Below are positions 19,501 to 28,900 of a stretch of DNA of 64,000 bases, in pieces (within the stretch, counting starts at the first letter, position 1; each line of letters starts with the position of its first letter). This DNA is from Cladorhizidae sp. MBARI D1340-BT2 (taxonomy: Eukaryota > Porifera > Demospongiae > Poecilosclerida > Cladorhizidae). Location of the stretch: contig JAQNBH010000004.1 of assembly GCA_028752905.1 (NCBI GenBank), positions 9,552,559-9,616,558 of the forward strand, read 5' to 3'. The notes below the pieces were generated by a model that had not been told where the DNA came from, ran no database searches, and saw nothing but the letters and a program-made list of their open reading frames with translations. The translations under genes were made by a program, and so were the position numbers.

Positions 19501-22249
19501 TAAGCCATTCATTGCTACTGAAGCATTTGGCCGCTTCCTTTCTGGGGGGAGGGGTGGGGTATCTGGCCGCTTCCTTTCCAGAGGGAAACTGGGAGCGGCG
19601 AGTCTAGCAAGAGAAACCTTGAATGAGCATGGTCTCAGCAGTGTGCGTCTATATACTGGTGCTGAGTGCCAGCAGTGTGTGTGTATATACTGGTGCTGAG
19701 TGCCAGCAGTGTGTGTATATACTGGTGCTGAGTGCCAGCAGTGTGTGTCTATATACTGGTGCTGAGTGCCAGCAGTGTGTGTCTATATACTGGTGCTGAG
19801 TGCCAGCAGTGTGTGTGTATATACTGGTGCTGAGTGCCAGCAGTGTGTGTGTATATACTGGTGCTGAGTGCCAGCAGTGTGTGTGTATATACTGGTGCTG
19901 AGTGCCAGCAGTGTGTGCCTATATACTGGTGCTGAGTGCCAGCAGTGTGTGTCTATATACGGTGCATGACTTCTCCAGGCACTCATTGTCCCGCCCTGAG
20001 GGCTTCCCTGCTTCTTTGAATGTTCACTGCCTCTACATTTGCTGTTTTCTTCTCACGGCCTTCGCCCGGCACAGGTCAGAGGTTTCCAGCTCGTTATTTT
20101 TCTCTAGGCAGATTTAGAGAGTGATGCTGTCCTTCCCTCAGCCTCGATTCCTGCTAGTGCAGACTCCTCCAGCCTGATGGTGCAGACTCCCCCAGCCTGA
20201 GCTGCTGGTGCAGACCCCCCCAGCCTGAGCTGCTGGTGCAGACTCCCCCAGCCTGAGCTGCTGGTGCAGACTCCCCCAGCCTGAGCTGCTGGTGCAGACT
20301 CCTCCAGCCTGAGCTGCTGGTGCACACTCCCCCAGCTTCAAGCTTGTCAGTGAGAATGTGGACAGCAAATGTGCACTAATTCTTCCTATGTTCAGGTCAC
20401 TAGAGACCAAGTACCAAGAAAGGGAGATGGGGGGGGGGGGGGGGGGGGGGGGGTGGGGAGAGAGACAGAGGAGAGAGGGGGGAGGGAGACAGAGGAGAGA
20501 GGCGGGAGGGAGACAGAGGGGTGAGGGAGAGGAGATATGAGAGAGGAGGGAGGGTTGCATGCAGTCTCAGTGTGAATGTCAACACAAGTATTGGGATTGT
20601 TTGGTTAAAGAACTGAGCCTTATGTTCCCATTTTCTCTCGAATGCCCGTAGACTCTCGTGAAGCTCCTGCCTATCCTCTCTGCATGCCTGCCATTGGTCG
20701 AGTCAACAATGGATTTGCTAATGTACATCACATCCTGGAATTCTACACTGACCCTAGCGTAACCCTCGCCCTAACCTTACCCCTTGCCCTACCTTCACCC
20801 TAACCATAGCTATATGCAGCCTGGGAATTATCAGGAATATTGGCCTCTATGGTAACTGTATTGTTGTGTGCTTGCTGTGTAGTGTGCGTGCAACTGATGG
20901 CCCGCTGGCTTCTCTACTGTGTGGCCCATCCCACAGTCTCCGAGACAAAACTAGCCAATAAGGTTAGGACTAGTCTTGCCTATATATATATATATATATA
21001 TGTACGTGGGGGGGGAGAGTGGCAGCATCTGAGACACATATCTAAAACTAATGTGTGTATATAATAATTATATATGCTTATAAAGTCTTCAGTATGTACA
21101 AATGCTTAGCCTATATATCCATACTTTACAAGATGATTCAAATTCCATTCTCCGAGTGATTTTGTGTTCTCTTGCCTGATACTAATAACTCAAATTTGAT
21201 TCTTCTGTGCTGTCCTCGGATCCCATCACATACGGTGTACACGTGTGTTCTCATTGCTTAGCAACATTGTCAGTAGCTCCATAAACTTTGCGCTCTTTTC
21301 GGAGAATGAGTCTATTTGAACTCGATACTCAATTTTTTTTGTGTTGTGTCGAGGAATTTTTACGGGGGACTTCGTGGTGGTCGAGCTATACGTCACCAAT
21401 ACCCTGGTCACATGACATGGTGTAGCTTACTGGGTTTCCGATATTATCTGCTCTTCAGGTCCTCAGTGATGTTGGTCCGAAGTCCGCTTCCAAAGCAGGC
21501 TCTCAGATAACTGCACCCCTAGAGGTGTGTCCTGCATGTAACGATCCTGTTCCCCTTACTGATCTCCGACAAGATACATGCGGGAAAGGACACAGATGGA
21601 GTAGGTGTGGTCTCACATTGTGCCTGGCTGCTGACGCCCACTGTAGCAGCTGCTTGCAGTGTGGAGCTACGGTCAACAATGCCCTCACAATCAGCGTGGA
21701 GGCTGGTGGGTGCCAGTAGAATATATTATAGTTGTGACAGTGACATGGGTGTGGTCATGTGGAGTGGGCATGTCCTTATAATACTGTGGGTGTGGTCTTA
21801 TAAAATATTTGTGGTCGTGTGCTATTTCTGGGCGGAGACTAGGCTAGGGCATGTGGCAGTAGTTGTAGGCTAGGTTAGGGCGTGGTTGGTGGCCGTGGGT
21901 GAGTTACCACTTGTACTACACTACTGATGATGTCCTTGGGAAAAGATGGAGTGGAGTGACTTAACTTCTCCAATTGACCTGTGTAGCGTGGAAAATACGT
22001 GGAACTCATTTTATTGATAGTTTTTAAAGTAGTTAACTTTAGTACCCATCCAACTCAATGATTCTTAAAATATCTAACATTGCAAAAATGTCAGTCTTGG
22101 TGTGTGTGTGGCGTGTGTGTGTGTGTGTGTGTGTTGTGTGTGTGTGTGTGTGTGGTGATCTTGTATTTGCAGGGAGCTGGCTGAACAGTTTGCTGCAACA
22201 GCACACCTGCTGTATCTACTGCGGAGGATACTTCGAGCTTGTAGTCTGA
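10011..22249 (+). CDS. GTF3C4: GTF3C4 / TFIIIC90-like gene, C-terminal part, 8 exons
   Basis: General transcription factor 3C polypeptide 4 is a subunit of TFIIIC, which recruits TFIIIB and RNA polymerase III to tRNA and other Pol III promoters in the nucleus. Exons 10011-10212, 10844-10953, 11901-11994, 16753-16825, 19039-19174, 20883-20962, 21459-21705 and 22173-22249 have AG acceptors and GT donors. Their phases fit at every junction, giving 338 codons and a TGA at 22247-22249. In order they show the end of the WD40-like N-terminal domain (THGIAVSP-like motif, seen here as AHGVAVSEMG), a helical region ending KLQFLLQITTIMGK, a segment with LANK-VLSD, and the zf-TFIIIC zinc finger (CPAC, CGKGH, RC, CSSCLQCG, then CIYCGG). 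The match to human GTF3C4 is from memory. The N-terminal half is absent and should lie left of the window. An exon for the variable acidic linker may be missing between 16825 and 19039. Confidence 0.85.
10213..10843 (+). repeat. Intron with (CTC/CCT)n low-complexity tract
   Basis: From about 10360 to 10835 the + strand is almost pure C/T, mainly CTC/CCT triplets with CCCC interruptions. All frames stay open on both strands, as Pro/Ser/Leu on + and Glu/Gly/Arg on -, which is a composition effect. The tract directly precedes the acceptor at 10842-10843 and acts as an oversized polypyrimidine tract. A polypurine-polypyrimidine tract of this length can form triplex (H-DNA). Confidence 0.85.
10844..10953 (+). 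CDS. GTF3C4: GTF3C4 exon (post-WD40 linker)
   Basis: The acceptor CTCCAAG precedes 10844 and the donor GTAAGG starts at 10954. The leading base completes the codon split by the previous exon. It encodes KKMQMNSQLHFITISSENE, parallel to the human segment NKNYQVQFVTLKTFEE. One base is left over for the next exon. Confidence 0.82.
10954..11900 (+). other. GTF3C4 intron without recognised features
   Basis: Pyrimidine-rich intronic sequence with short CT runs (11520-11545, 11690-11890). No mobile element, RNA gene or convincing extra exon was seen. Open frames on both strands are short and of low complexity. Confidence 0.6.
11901..11994 (+). CDS. GTF3C4: GTF3C4 exon (helical region)
   Basis: The acceptor CCTCCCCTAG precedes 11901 and a consensus donor GTGAGT starts at 11995. 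The frame fixed by the previous exon is open: CKWDVCEYVRKDITQLQKIP, then SLVNDLCTL. Human GTF3C4 has LVRWKILKDKHIPQFLQEAL at this place. Two bases remain and are completed by the exon at 16753. Confidence 0.8.
12130..12296. repeat. 43-bp minisatellite, left block
   Basis: About four copies of a unit with CATGGACTAATAGGTAGT, then TATGTATACTAGTG and CCCCATAATA. The unit contains the dyad TAGTATA-TG-TATACTA. The block continues at 12999 beyond an insertion. Confidence 0.9.
12305..12998. mobile_element. 694-bp hAT-like non-autonomous insertion in the minisatellite
   Basis: The segment begins CAGAGCTAGAAATAA (12305-12319) and ends with its exact reverse complement (12984-12998). CAGAG/CTCTG ends are typical of hAT elements. 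It sits inside one unit of the 43-bp minisatellite. The five bases on each side, AATGG and AGTGG, fit a 5-bp target duplication with one mismatch. No hAT transposase motif is present. AGGTCATTTTCT also recurs inverted just inside the ends. Confidence 0.65.
12500..12724 (-). CDS. Unrecognised open frame inside the insertion, minus strand
   Basis: A 74-codon minus-strand frame with good compositional complexity: an acidic C-terminus (VNEDEENESDRSSESGD, then LEDWDNWMENMQ) and a stop at 12500. An AG acceptor (GCTGATTGTAG) lies just inside it, so it could be a 3' exon captured by the CAGAG-ended element or the remnant of its own protein. I do not recognise the family. The tryptophan- and acid-rich tail is the only notable property. 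Confidence 0.25.
   Translation of the reverse strand: MISMLIVALSWEVQLDIQTSGQEEVQDESLLLLHQAPQRQSLVNEDEENESDRSSESGDNLPLEDWDNWMENMQ
12999..13845. repeat. 43-bp minisatellite, right block, about 20 copies
   Basis: Continuation of the 12130 block. Units vary in length (a missing C or GG) and by TATGTATA/CATATACT-type changes. A shortened unit lies at about 13310. Open frames on the minus strand (repeats of YYLLVMYYG type) are repeat artefacts. Confidence 0.92.
13846..14134 (+). other. Short unique segment with an open frame
   Basis: Intronic sequence after the minisatellite. On the + strand the frame ending at 14058 reads RRTRKNYWKRAMLVSRERKR and continues strongly basic. No splice sites frame it convincingly and the phase is not needed by the GTF3C4 model. 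It might be a remnant of a mobile-element protein. Function unknown. Confidence 0.3.
14139..14560. repeat. Compound trinucleotide microsatellite
   Basis: (AAT)n with interruptions to about 14370, then about 22 (ATG) triplets at 14372-14440, then mixed AGT/AAT triplets to 14560. Open frames of poly-Ile, poly-Tyr, poly-Leu or poly-Met come from the triplet period. Confidence 0.95.
14644..14713. repeat. 13-bp tandem repeat, about 5 copies
   Basis: Tandem copies of AGGCCTACAAATA, the first two separated by a few extra bases. AGGCCT is a perfect 6-bp palindrome. Confidence 0.85.
15455..15702. mobile_element. Palindromic MITE with tandemly doubled core
   Basis: The left end starts TGCAATGACCTTTTTCATTA (15455) and the right end is its reverse complement, finishing ...GGTCATTGCA at 15702. 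The inverted arms extend about 65 bp, through GTTAAAATTTTAGTA and GGGTGGAAAATTGA, with few mismatches. The core, itself a hairpin, is duplicated in tandem with a period of about 91 bp (copies starting near 15482 and 15573), so the element is a dimer. No coding capacity and no clear target duplication. Confidence 0.85.
15950..16312. repeat. (AAT/AAC)n microsatellite
   Basis: Imperfect AAT, AAC and AGT triplets, ending in CAACAACAACACCACC. The + strand reads as a long asparagine run in a frame opened upstream at 15698. Nothing outside the triplets supports a gene, so I treat it as a microsatellite. Confidence 0.93.
16500..16662. repeat. (ATT/AGT)n microsatellite
   Basis: About 30 ATT triplets followed by AGT-rich triplets, about 90 bases upstream of the GTF3C4 exon at 16753. 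Confidence 0.95.
16753..16825 (+). CDS. GTF3C4: GTF3C4 exon (KLQFLLQ helix)
   Basis: The acceptor TTGTTGTCCTACAG and the donor GTATGT frame 73 bases. The first base completes the ATG split from the 11901 exon; 24 codons follow, ending in phase 0. KLQFLLQITTIMGK aligns with the human FKLFLLRILYQSMQK. Confidence 0.8.
16871..17255. repeat. Degenerate 12-bp minisatellite (AATGTTGTTGTA-like)
   Basis: Variants of AATGTTGCTGTA and AATGTTGTAGCT alternate for about 380 bp just after the exon at 16753. Threonine-rich minus-strand frames are artefacts of the period. Confidence 0.85.
17329..18306. mobile_element. 978-bp MITE with exact inverted ends and TA target duplication
   Basis: The left end begins GAGAAAGGCAGAGAAG (17329) and the right end is its reverse complement (to 18306); the perfect arms are about 22 bp. 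TA flanks both ends (17327-17328 and 18307-18308), the target duplication expected of Tc1/mariner-type elements. No transposase is visible; short minus-strand frames near 17685-17968 are not recognised. The right half carries a minisatellite (17998-18205). Confidence 0.8.
17998..18205. repeat. Minisatellite inside the TA-flanked MITE
   Basis: Alternating units built on GGATCAAGGACATTTATAGA and GGATCAAGGAAATTTTTTAT, about eight in all. A single inverted match, CCTCTATAAATGTCCTTGG, lies outside the element near 18690-18708, followed by an inverted match to the 17970 region (ACCTGG). Confidence 0.85.
18309..19038 (+). other. Remainder of the intron before exon 19039
   Basis: Mostly unique DNA. 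It includes 18590-18745, partly an inverted copy of the sequence at 17970-18020, and a TATATA run near 18870. The acidic linker of GTF3C4 could be encoded by an exon here or at 16826-17328, but I saw no frame with convincing splice sites. Confidence 0.5.
19039..19174 (+). CDS. GTF3C4: GTF3C4 exon (pre-zinc-finger helices)
   Basis: The acceptor GTTCCTCTTCCTCAG and the donor GTGAGC at 19175 frame 136 bases starting in phase 0 and ending with one extra base. It encodes REEADQCKADITRRHVGN and SLKSWLEWEK, which can be aligned with the human EMHLTREHMKRVLGEVYLHT region, although identity is low. The donor choice fixes the phase needed by the 20883 exon. Confidence 0.65.
19638..19962. repeat. 32-34-bp minisatellite, about 10 copies
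   Basis: Units read TATATACTGGTGCTGAGTGC, CAGCAGTGTGTGTGT/C, differing in the number of GT steps. It lies in a GTF3C4 intron. Confidence 0.93.
20157..20335. repeat. 28-bp minisatellite, about 6.5 copies
   Basis: Units read CAGACTCCCCCAGCCTGAGC, TGCTGGTG with CCC/CTCC variation; one unit (20160-20180) lacks GAGCTGCT. Confidence 0.93.
20430..20545. repeat. G-run and GA-rich tract
   Basis: An uninterrupted run of more than 20 G followed by GGGAGGGAGACAGAGGAGAGA-like tandem purine units of about 19 bp. It is a potential G-quadruplex on the + strand. Run length in assemblies is unreliable. Confidence 0.9.
20883..20962 (+). CDS. GTF3C4: GTF3C4 exon (LANK segment)
   Basis: The acceptor TTGCTGTGTAG precedes 20883 and the donor GTTAGG starts at 20963. 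The first two bases complete the codon left open at 19174, and 26 codons follow in phase 0. The end, SETKLANK, joined to VLSD of the next exon, mirrors PTRGLCNFLMSD of the human protein, which supports this splice. Confidence 0.78.
20976..21002. repeat. (AT)n microsatellite
   Basis: About a dozen TA steps just after the donor at 20963, followed by a short G run at 21007-21014. Confidence 0.9.
21003..21458 (+). other. GTF3C4 intron, no further features
   Basis: AT-rich unique intronic DNA with short open frames on both strands and no recognised repeat, transposon or RNA gene. Confidence 0.6.
21459..21705 (+). CDS. GTF3C4: GTF3C4 exon encoding the zf-TFIIIC zinc finger
   Basis: The acceptor TTATCTGCTCTTCAG and the donor GTGGGT at 21706 frame 82 codons plus one base. 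The peptide has the spacing of the TFIIIC zinc finger: VCPACNDPVPL, then CGKGHRWSRCGLTL and CSSCLQCGA. Human GTF3C4 has HCSLCKEILPF and CSNGHIWLRCFLTY at the same places. Cys and His residues are kept although most other positions differ, which points to a working gene rather than a fossil. An in-frame TAG at about 21717 would end the protein if the donor were not used. Confidence 0.88.
21706..22172 (+). other. Last GTF3C4 intron with (TG)n tract
   Basis: It contains a run of TG steps (22098-22155, with two GTTG/GCG breaks) just before the final acceptor TTGTATTTGCAG. Nothing else is recognised. Confidence 0.7.
22173..22249 (+). CDS. GTF3C4: GTF3C4 terminal exon
   Basis: After the acceptor TTTGCAG, two bases complete the split glycine codon, and 24 codons plus TGA follow: SWLNSLLQQHTC, CIYCGGYFELVV. 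It supplies the last Cys pair (CIYCGG) of the zinc finger, matching the human C-terminus DWIKRLLQSPCPFCDSPVF in layout. I did not find a clear AATAAA polyadenylation signal in the next 600 bases. Confidence 0.85.
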
Positions 22250-22916
22250 CTGCTAATCACCAGACGAGCTTACATCCACACAGACATCCACACAGACACT
22301 CACATACAGTCCAACAGTGCACACACTGTATGTGCAAACATAATATCACTGAGGGACAGCATCTTATCATATTCCCCTTCCAGGTAAAGCAAAGGCACAT
22401 CGGTCACAATTACCCCTCCCCTTCCCCCCTCCCCCCACCATTCCACCCGTTTTTGGTTCTTTCTTGGAATTGGTATAAAGGATTCACAAGTATTGTAATG
22501 TTACTGTATACACATTCACTCCTGTCATGATTTCATTAATAGTTCGATGACAGGACATTCTTGTCTTTGGCCCTAGCCAATGATGTCATGCATCTGCAGG
22601 CCACGTGGTACTCTTTTAAGCACTAATGACTCATTGCAATGAGGACAGCTTCTTGTTAACCATACTCACTGGCTGCCTATATAGCACTTTCTAATCGGAA
22701 CCGCACTTGCAATCACTCAAATTTTGAGGTATCCCAACTTCAGCTGCAAGTTACTTTGGCATGGTTACCTATACTTAGACTACATTGTATCAAATTAGAG
22801 CGCATGGGAGATATGTACCACCATTTTAGCCATTTTAGATTGATGCTCGTCAAAGTTTGAACAGAAACCGTCTCGGGAGTTGCTACATTGTATCAAATGA
22901 GAGCGCATGTATCACC
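22250..22916. other. Gene 3' flank up to the giant satellite
   Basis: Unique sequence that should contain the GTF3C4 3' UTR. Near the satellite, two partial direct copies of CTACATTGTATCAAATGAGA / CTACATTGTATCAAATTAGA occur, at about 22784 and 22882. No gene was recognised. Confidence 0.6.
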
Positions 22917-25900
22917 AAGCCTTCATTAGGTGCTAAAAGGTGCTAAAACACGAGTACATGGTGAAGCCTTCATTAGGTGCTAAAACACGAGTACATGGTC
23001 AAGCCTTAATTAGGCGCTAAAACACGAGTACATGGTCAAGCCTTCATTAGGTGCTAAAACACGAGTACATGGTCAAGCCTTCATTAGGTGCTAAAACACG
23101 AGTACATGGTCAAGCCTTCATTAGGTGCTAAAACACGAGTACATGGTCAAGCCTTCATTAGGTGCTAAAACACGAGTACATGGTCAAGCCTTCATTAGGT
23201 GCTAAAACACGAGTACATGGTCAGGCCTTCATTAGGTGCTAAAACATGAGTACATGGTCAGGCCTTCATTAGGTGCTAAAACACGAGTACATGGTCAGGC
23301 CTTCATTAGGTGCTAAAACACGAGTACATGGTCAAGCCTTCATTAGGTGCTAAAACACGAGTACATGGTCAAGCCTTCATTAGGTGCTAAAACACGAGTA
23401 CATGGTCAAGCCTTCATTAGGTGCTAAAACACGAGTACATGGTGAAGCCTTCATTAGGTGCTAAAACACGAGTACATGGTCAAGCCTTCATTAGGTGCTA
23501 AAACACGAGTACATGGTCAAGCCTTCATTAGGTGCTAAAACATGAGTACATGGTCAGGCCTTCATTAGGTGCTAAAACACGAGTACATGGTCAGGCCTTC
23601 ATTAGGTGCTAAAACACGAGTACATGGTCAAGCCTTCATTAGGTGCTAAAACACGAGTACATGGTCAAGCCTTCATTAGGTGCTAAAACACGAGTACATG
23701 GTCAAGCCTTCATTAGGTGCTAAAACACGAGTACATGGTCAAGCTTTCATTAGGTGCTAAAACACGAGTACATGGTCAAGCCTTCATTAGGTGCTAAAAC
23801 ACGAGTACATGGTCAGGCCTTCATTAGGTGCTAAAACACGAGTACATGGTCAAGCCTTCATTAGGTGCTAAAACATGAGTACATGGTCAAGCCTTCATTA
23901 GGTGCTAAAATACGAGTACATGGTCAAGCCTTCATTAGGTGCTAAAATACGAGTACATGGTCAAGCCTTCATTAGGTGCTAAAAGGTGCTAACACACGAG
24001 TACATGGTCAAGCCTTCATTAGGTGCTAAAACACGAGTACATGGTCAAGCCTTCATTAGGTGCTAAAACACGAGTACATGGTCAAGCCTTCATTAGGTGC
24101 TAAAACATGAGTACATGGTCAAGCCTTCATCAGGTGCTAAAACACGAGTACATGGTCAAGCCTTCATTAGGTGCTAAAACATGAGTACATGGTCAAGCCT
24201 TCATCAGGTGCTAAAACACGAGTACATGGTCAAGCCTTCATTAGGTGCGAGTACATGGTCAAGCCTTCATTAGGTGCTAAAACACGAGTACATGGTCAAG
24301 CCTTCATTAGGTGCTAAAACATGAGTACATGGTCAAGCCTTCATTAGGTGCTAAAACACGAGTACATGGTCAGGCCTTCATTAGGTGCTAAAACACGAGT
24401 ACATGGTCAAGCCTTCATTAGGTGCTAAAACACGAGTACATGGTCAAGCCTTCATTAGGTGCTAAAACAAGAGTACATGGTCAAGCCTTCATTAGGTGCT
24501 AAAACACGAGTACATGGTCAGGCCTTCATTAGGTGCTAAAACACGAGTACATGGTCAAGCCTTCATTAGGTGCTAAAACACGAGTACATGGTCAAGCCTT
24601 CATTAGGTGCTAAAACACGAGTACATGGTCAAGCCTTCATTAGGTGCTAAAACACGAGTACATGGTCAAGCCTTCATTAGGTGCTAAAACAAGAGTACAT
24701 GGTCAAGCCTTCATTAGGTGCTAAAACACGAGTACATGGTCAAGCCTTCATTAGGTGCTAAAACACGAGTACATGGTCAGGCCTTCATTAGGTGCTAAAA
24801 CACGAGTACATGGTCAAGCCTTCATTAGGTGCTAAAACACGAGTACATGGTCAGGCCTTCATTATGTGCTAAAACACGAGTACATGGTCAAGCCTTCATT
24901 AGGTGCTAAAACACGAGTACATGGTCAAGCCTTCATTAGGTGCTAAAACACGAGTACATGGTCAAGCCTTCATTAGGTGCTAAAACACGAGTACATGGTC
25001 AGGCCTTCATTAGGTGCTAAAACACGAGTACATGGTCAGGCCTTCATTAGGTGCTAAAACACGAGTACATGGTCAAGCCTTCATTAGGTGCTAAAACACG
25101 AGTACATGGTCAGGCCTTCATTAGGTGCTAAAACACGAGTACATGGTCAAGCCTTCATTAGGTGCTAAAACACGAGTACATGGTCAGGCCTTCATTAGGT
25201 GCTAAAACACGAGTACATGGTCAAGCCTTCATTAGGTGCTAAAACACGAGTACATGGTCAAGCCTTCATTAGGTGCTAAAACACGAGTACATGGTGAAGC
25301 CTTCATTAGGTGCTAAAACACGAGTACATGGTCAGGCCTTCATTAGGTGCTAAAACACGAGTACATGGTCAAGCCTTCATTAGGTGCTAAAACACGAGTA
25401 CATGGTGAAGCCTTCATTAGGTGCTAAAACACGAGTACATGGTCAAGCCTTCATTAGGTGCTAAAACACGAGTACATGGTCAAGCCTTCATTAGGTGCTA
25501 AAACATGAGTACATGGTCAGGCCTTCATTAGGTGTGGTCAAGCCTTCATTAGGTGCTAAAACACGAGTACATGGTCAGGCCTTCATTAGGTGCTAAAACA
25601 CGAGTACATGGTCAAGCCTTCATTAGGTGCTAAAACACGAGTACATGGTCAAGCCTTCATTAGGTGCTAAAACACGAGTACATGGTCAAGCCTTCATTAG
25701 GTGCTAAAACACGAGTACATGGTCAAGCCTTCATTAGGTGCTAAAACACGAGTACATGGTCAAGCCTTCATTAGGTGCTAAAACACGAGTACATGGTCAA
25801 GCCTTCATTAGGTGCTAAAACACGAGTACATGGTCAAGCCTTCATTAGGTGCTAAAACATGAGTACATGGTCAGGCCTTCATTAGGTGCTAAAACATGAG

Positions 25901-28900
25901 TACATGGTCAGGCCTTCATTATGTGCTAAAACACGAGTACATGGTCAAGCCTTCATTAGGTGCTAAAACACGAGTACATGGTCAAGCCTTCATTAGGTGC
26001 TAAAACACGAGTACATGGTCAAGCCTTCATTAGGTGCTAAAACACGAGTACATGGTCAGGCCTTCATTAGGTGCTAAAACACGAGTACATGGTCAAGCCT
26101 TCATTAGGTGCTAAAACATGAGTACATGGTCAAGCCTTCATTAGGTGCTAAAATACGAGTACATGGTCAAGCCTTCATTAGGTGCTAAAATACGAGTACA
26201 TGGTCAAGCCTTCATTAGGTGCTAAAAGGTGCTAACACACGAGTACATGGTCAAGCCTTCATTAGGTGCTAAAACACGAGTACATGGTCAAGCCTTCATT
26301 AGGTGCTAAAACACGAGTACATGGTCAAGCCTTCATTAGGTGCTAAAACACGAGTACATGGTCAGGCCTTCATTAGGTGCTAAAACACGAGTACATGGTG
26401 AAGCCTTCATTAGGTGCTAAAACACGAGTACATGGTCAAGCCTTCATCAGGTGCTAAAACACGAGTACATGGTCAAGCCTTCATTAGGTGCTAAAACATG
26501 AGTACATGGTCAAGCCTTCATTAGGTGCTAAAACATGAGTACATGGTCAAGCCTTCATTAGGTGCTAAAACACGAGTACATGGTCAAGCCTTCATTAGGT
26601 GCTAAAACACGAGTACATGGTCAAGCCTTCATTAGGTGCTAAAACACGAGTACATGGTCAAGCCTTCATTAGGTGCTAAAACACGATTACATGGTCAGGC
26701 CTTCATTAGGTGCTAAAACACGAGTACATGGTCAAGCCTTCATTAGGTGCTAAAACATGAGTACATGGTCAAGCCTTCGTTAGGTGTTAAAACACGAGTA
26801 CATGGTCAAGCCTTCATTAGGTGCTAAAACACAAGTACATGGTCAAGCCTTCATTAGGTGCTAAAACACGAGTACATGGTCAAGCCTTCATTAGGTGCTA
26901 AAACATGAGTACATGGTCAAGCCTTCATTAGGTGCTAAAACACGAGTACATGGTCAAGCCTTCATTAGGTGCTAAAACACGAGTACATGGTCAAGCCTTC
27001 ATTAGGTGCTAAAACACAAGTACATGGTCAAGCCTTCATTAGGTGCTAAAACACAAGTACATGGTCAAGCCTTCATTAGGTGCTAAAACACGAGTACATG
27101 GTCAAGCCTTCATTAGGTGCTAAAACACAAGTACATGGTCAAGCCTTCATTAGGTGCTAAAACACGAGTACATGGTCAGGCCTTCATTAGGTGCTAAAAC
27201 ACGAGTACATGGTCAAGCCTTCATTAGGTGTTAAAACACGAGTACATGGTCAAGCCTTCATTAGGTGCTAAAACATGAGTACATGGTCAAGCCTTCGTTA
27301 GGTGTTAAAACACGAGTACATGGTCAGGCCTTCATTAGGTGCTAAAACACGAGTACATGGTCAAGCCTTCATTAGGTGCTAAAACACAAGTACATGGTCA
27401 AGCCTTCATTAGGTGCTAAAACACGAGTACATGGTCAAGCCTTCATTAGGTGCTAAAACACAAGTACATGGTCAGGCCTTCATTAGGTGCTAAAACACGA
27501 GTACATGGTCAGGCCTTCATTAGGTGCTAAAACATGAGTACATGGTCAAGACTTCATTAGGTGCTAAAACACGAGTACATGGTCAGGCCTTCATTAGGTG
27601 CTAAAACACGAGTACATGGTCAAGCCTTGATTAAGTGCTAAAACATGAGTACATGGTCAAGCCTTCATTAGGTGCTAAAACACGAGTACATGGTCAGGCC
27701 TTCATTAGGTGCTAAAACATGAGTACATGGTCAAGCCTTGATTAAGTGCTAAAACATGAGTACATGGTCAAGCCTTCATTAGGTGCTAAAACACGAGTAC
27801 ATGTCAGGCCTTCATTAGGTGCTAAAACACGAGTACATGGTCAAGCCTTCATTAGGTGCTAAAACACGAGTACATGGTCAGGCCTTCATTAGGTTCTAAA
27901 ACACGAGTACATGGTCAAGCCTTCATTAGGTGCTAAAACATGAGTACATGGTCAAGCCTTCATTAGGTGCTAAAACACGAGTACATGGTCAAGCCTTCAT
28001 TAAGTGCTAAAACACGAGTACATGGTCAGGCCTTCATTAGGTGCTAAAACACGAGTACATGGTCAAGCCTTCATTAAGTGCTAAAACACGAGTACATGTC
28101 AGGCCTTCATTAGGTGCTAAAACACGAGTACATGGTCAGGCCTTCATTAGGTGCTAAAACACGAGTACATGGTCAAGCCTTCATTAGGTGCTAAAACACG
28201 AGTACATGGTCAAGCCTTCATTAGGTGCTAAAACACGAGTACATGGTCAAGCCTTCATTAGGTGCTAAAACACGAGTACATGGTCAAGCCTTCATTAGGT
28301 GCTAAAACACGAGTACATGGTCAAGCCTTCATTAGGTGCTAAAACACGAGTACATGGTCAAGCCTTCATTAGGTGCTAAAACACGAGTACATGGTCAAGC
28401 CTTCATTAGGTGCTAAAACACGAGTACATGGTCAGGCCTTCATTAGGTGCTAAAATACGAGTACATGGTCAAGCCTTCATTAGGTGCTAAAACACGAGTA
28501 CATGGTCAGGCCTTCATTAGGTGCTAAAACACGAGTACATGGTCAGGCCTTCATTAGGTGCTAAAATACGAGTACATGGTCAAGCCTTCATTAGGTGCTA
28601 AAACACGAGTACATGGTCAGGCCTTCATTAGGTGCTAAAACACGAGTACATGGTCAAGCCTTCATTAGGTGCTAAAACACGAGTACATGGTCAAGCCTTC
28701 ATTAGGTGCTAAAACATGAGTACATGGTCAAGCCTTCATTAGGTGCTAAAACACGAGTACATGGTCAAGCCTTCATTAGGTGCTAAAACACGAGTACATG
28801 GTCAAGCCTTCATTAGGTGCTAAAACACGAGTACATGGTCAAGCCTTCATTAGGTGCTAAAACACGAGTACATGGTCAAGCCTTCATTAGGTGCTAAAAC

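Noticed and set aside
19783..19986. His/Thr-rich minus-strand frame
   Set aside because: Lies entirely in the GTGTGT/TATATACTGG minisatellite.
20755..20808. Interstitial telomere-like CCCTAACC stretch
   Set aside because: Only a few irregular CCCTAAC/CCTTACC matches in a C-rich stretch; too degenerate to call.
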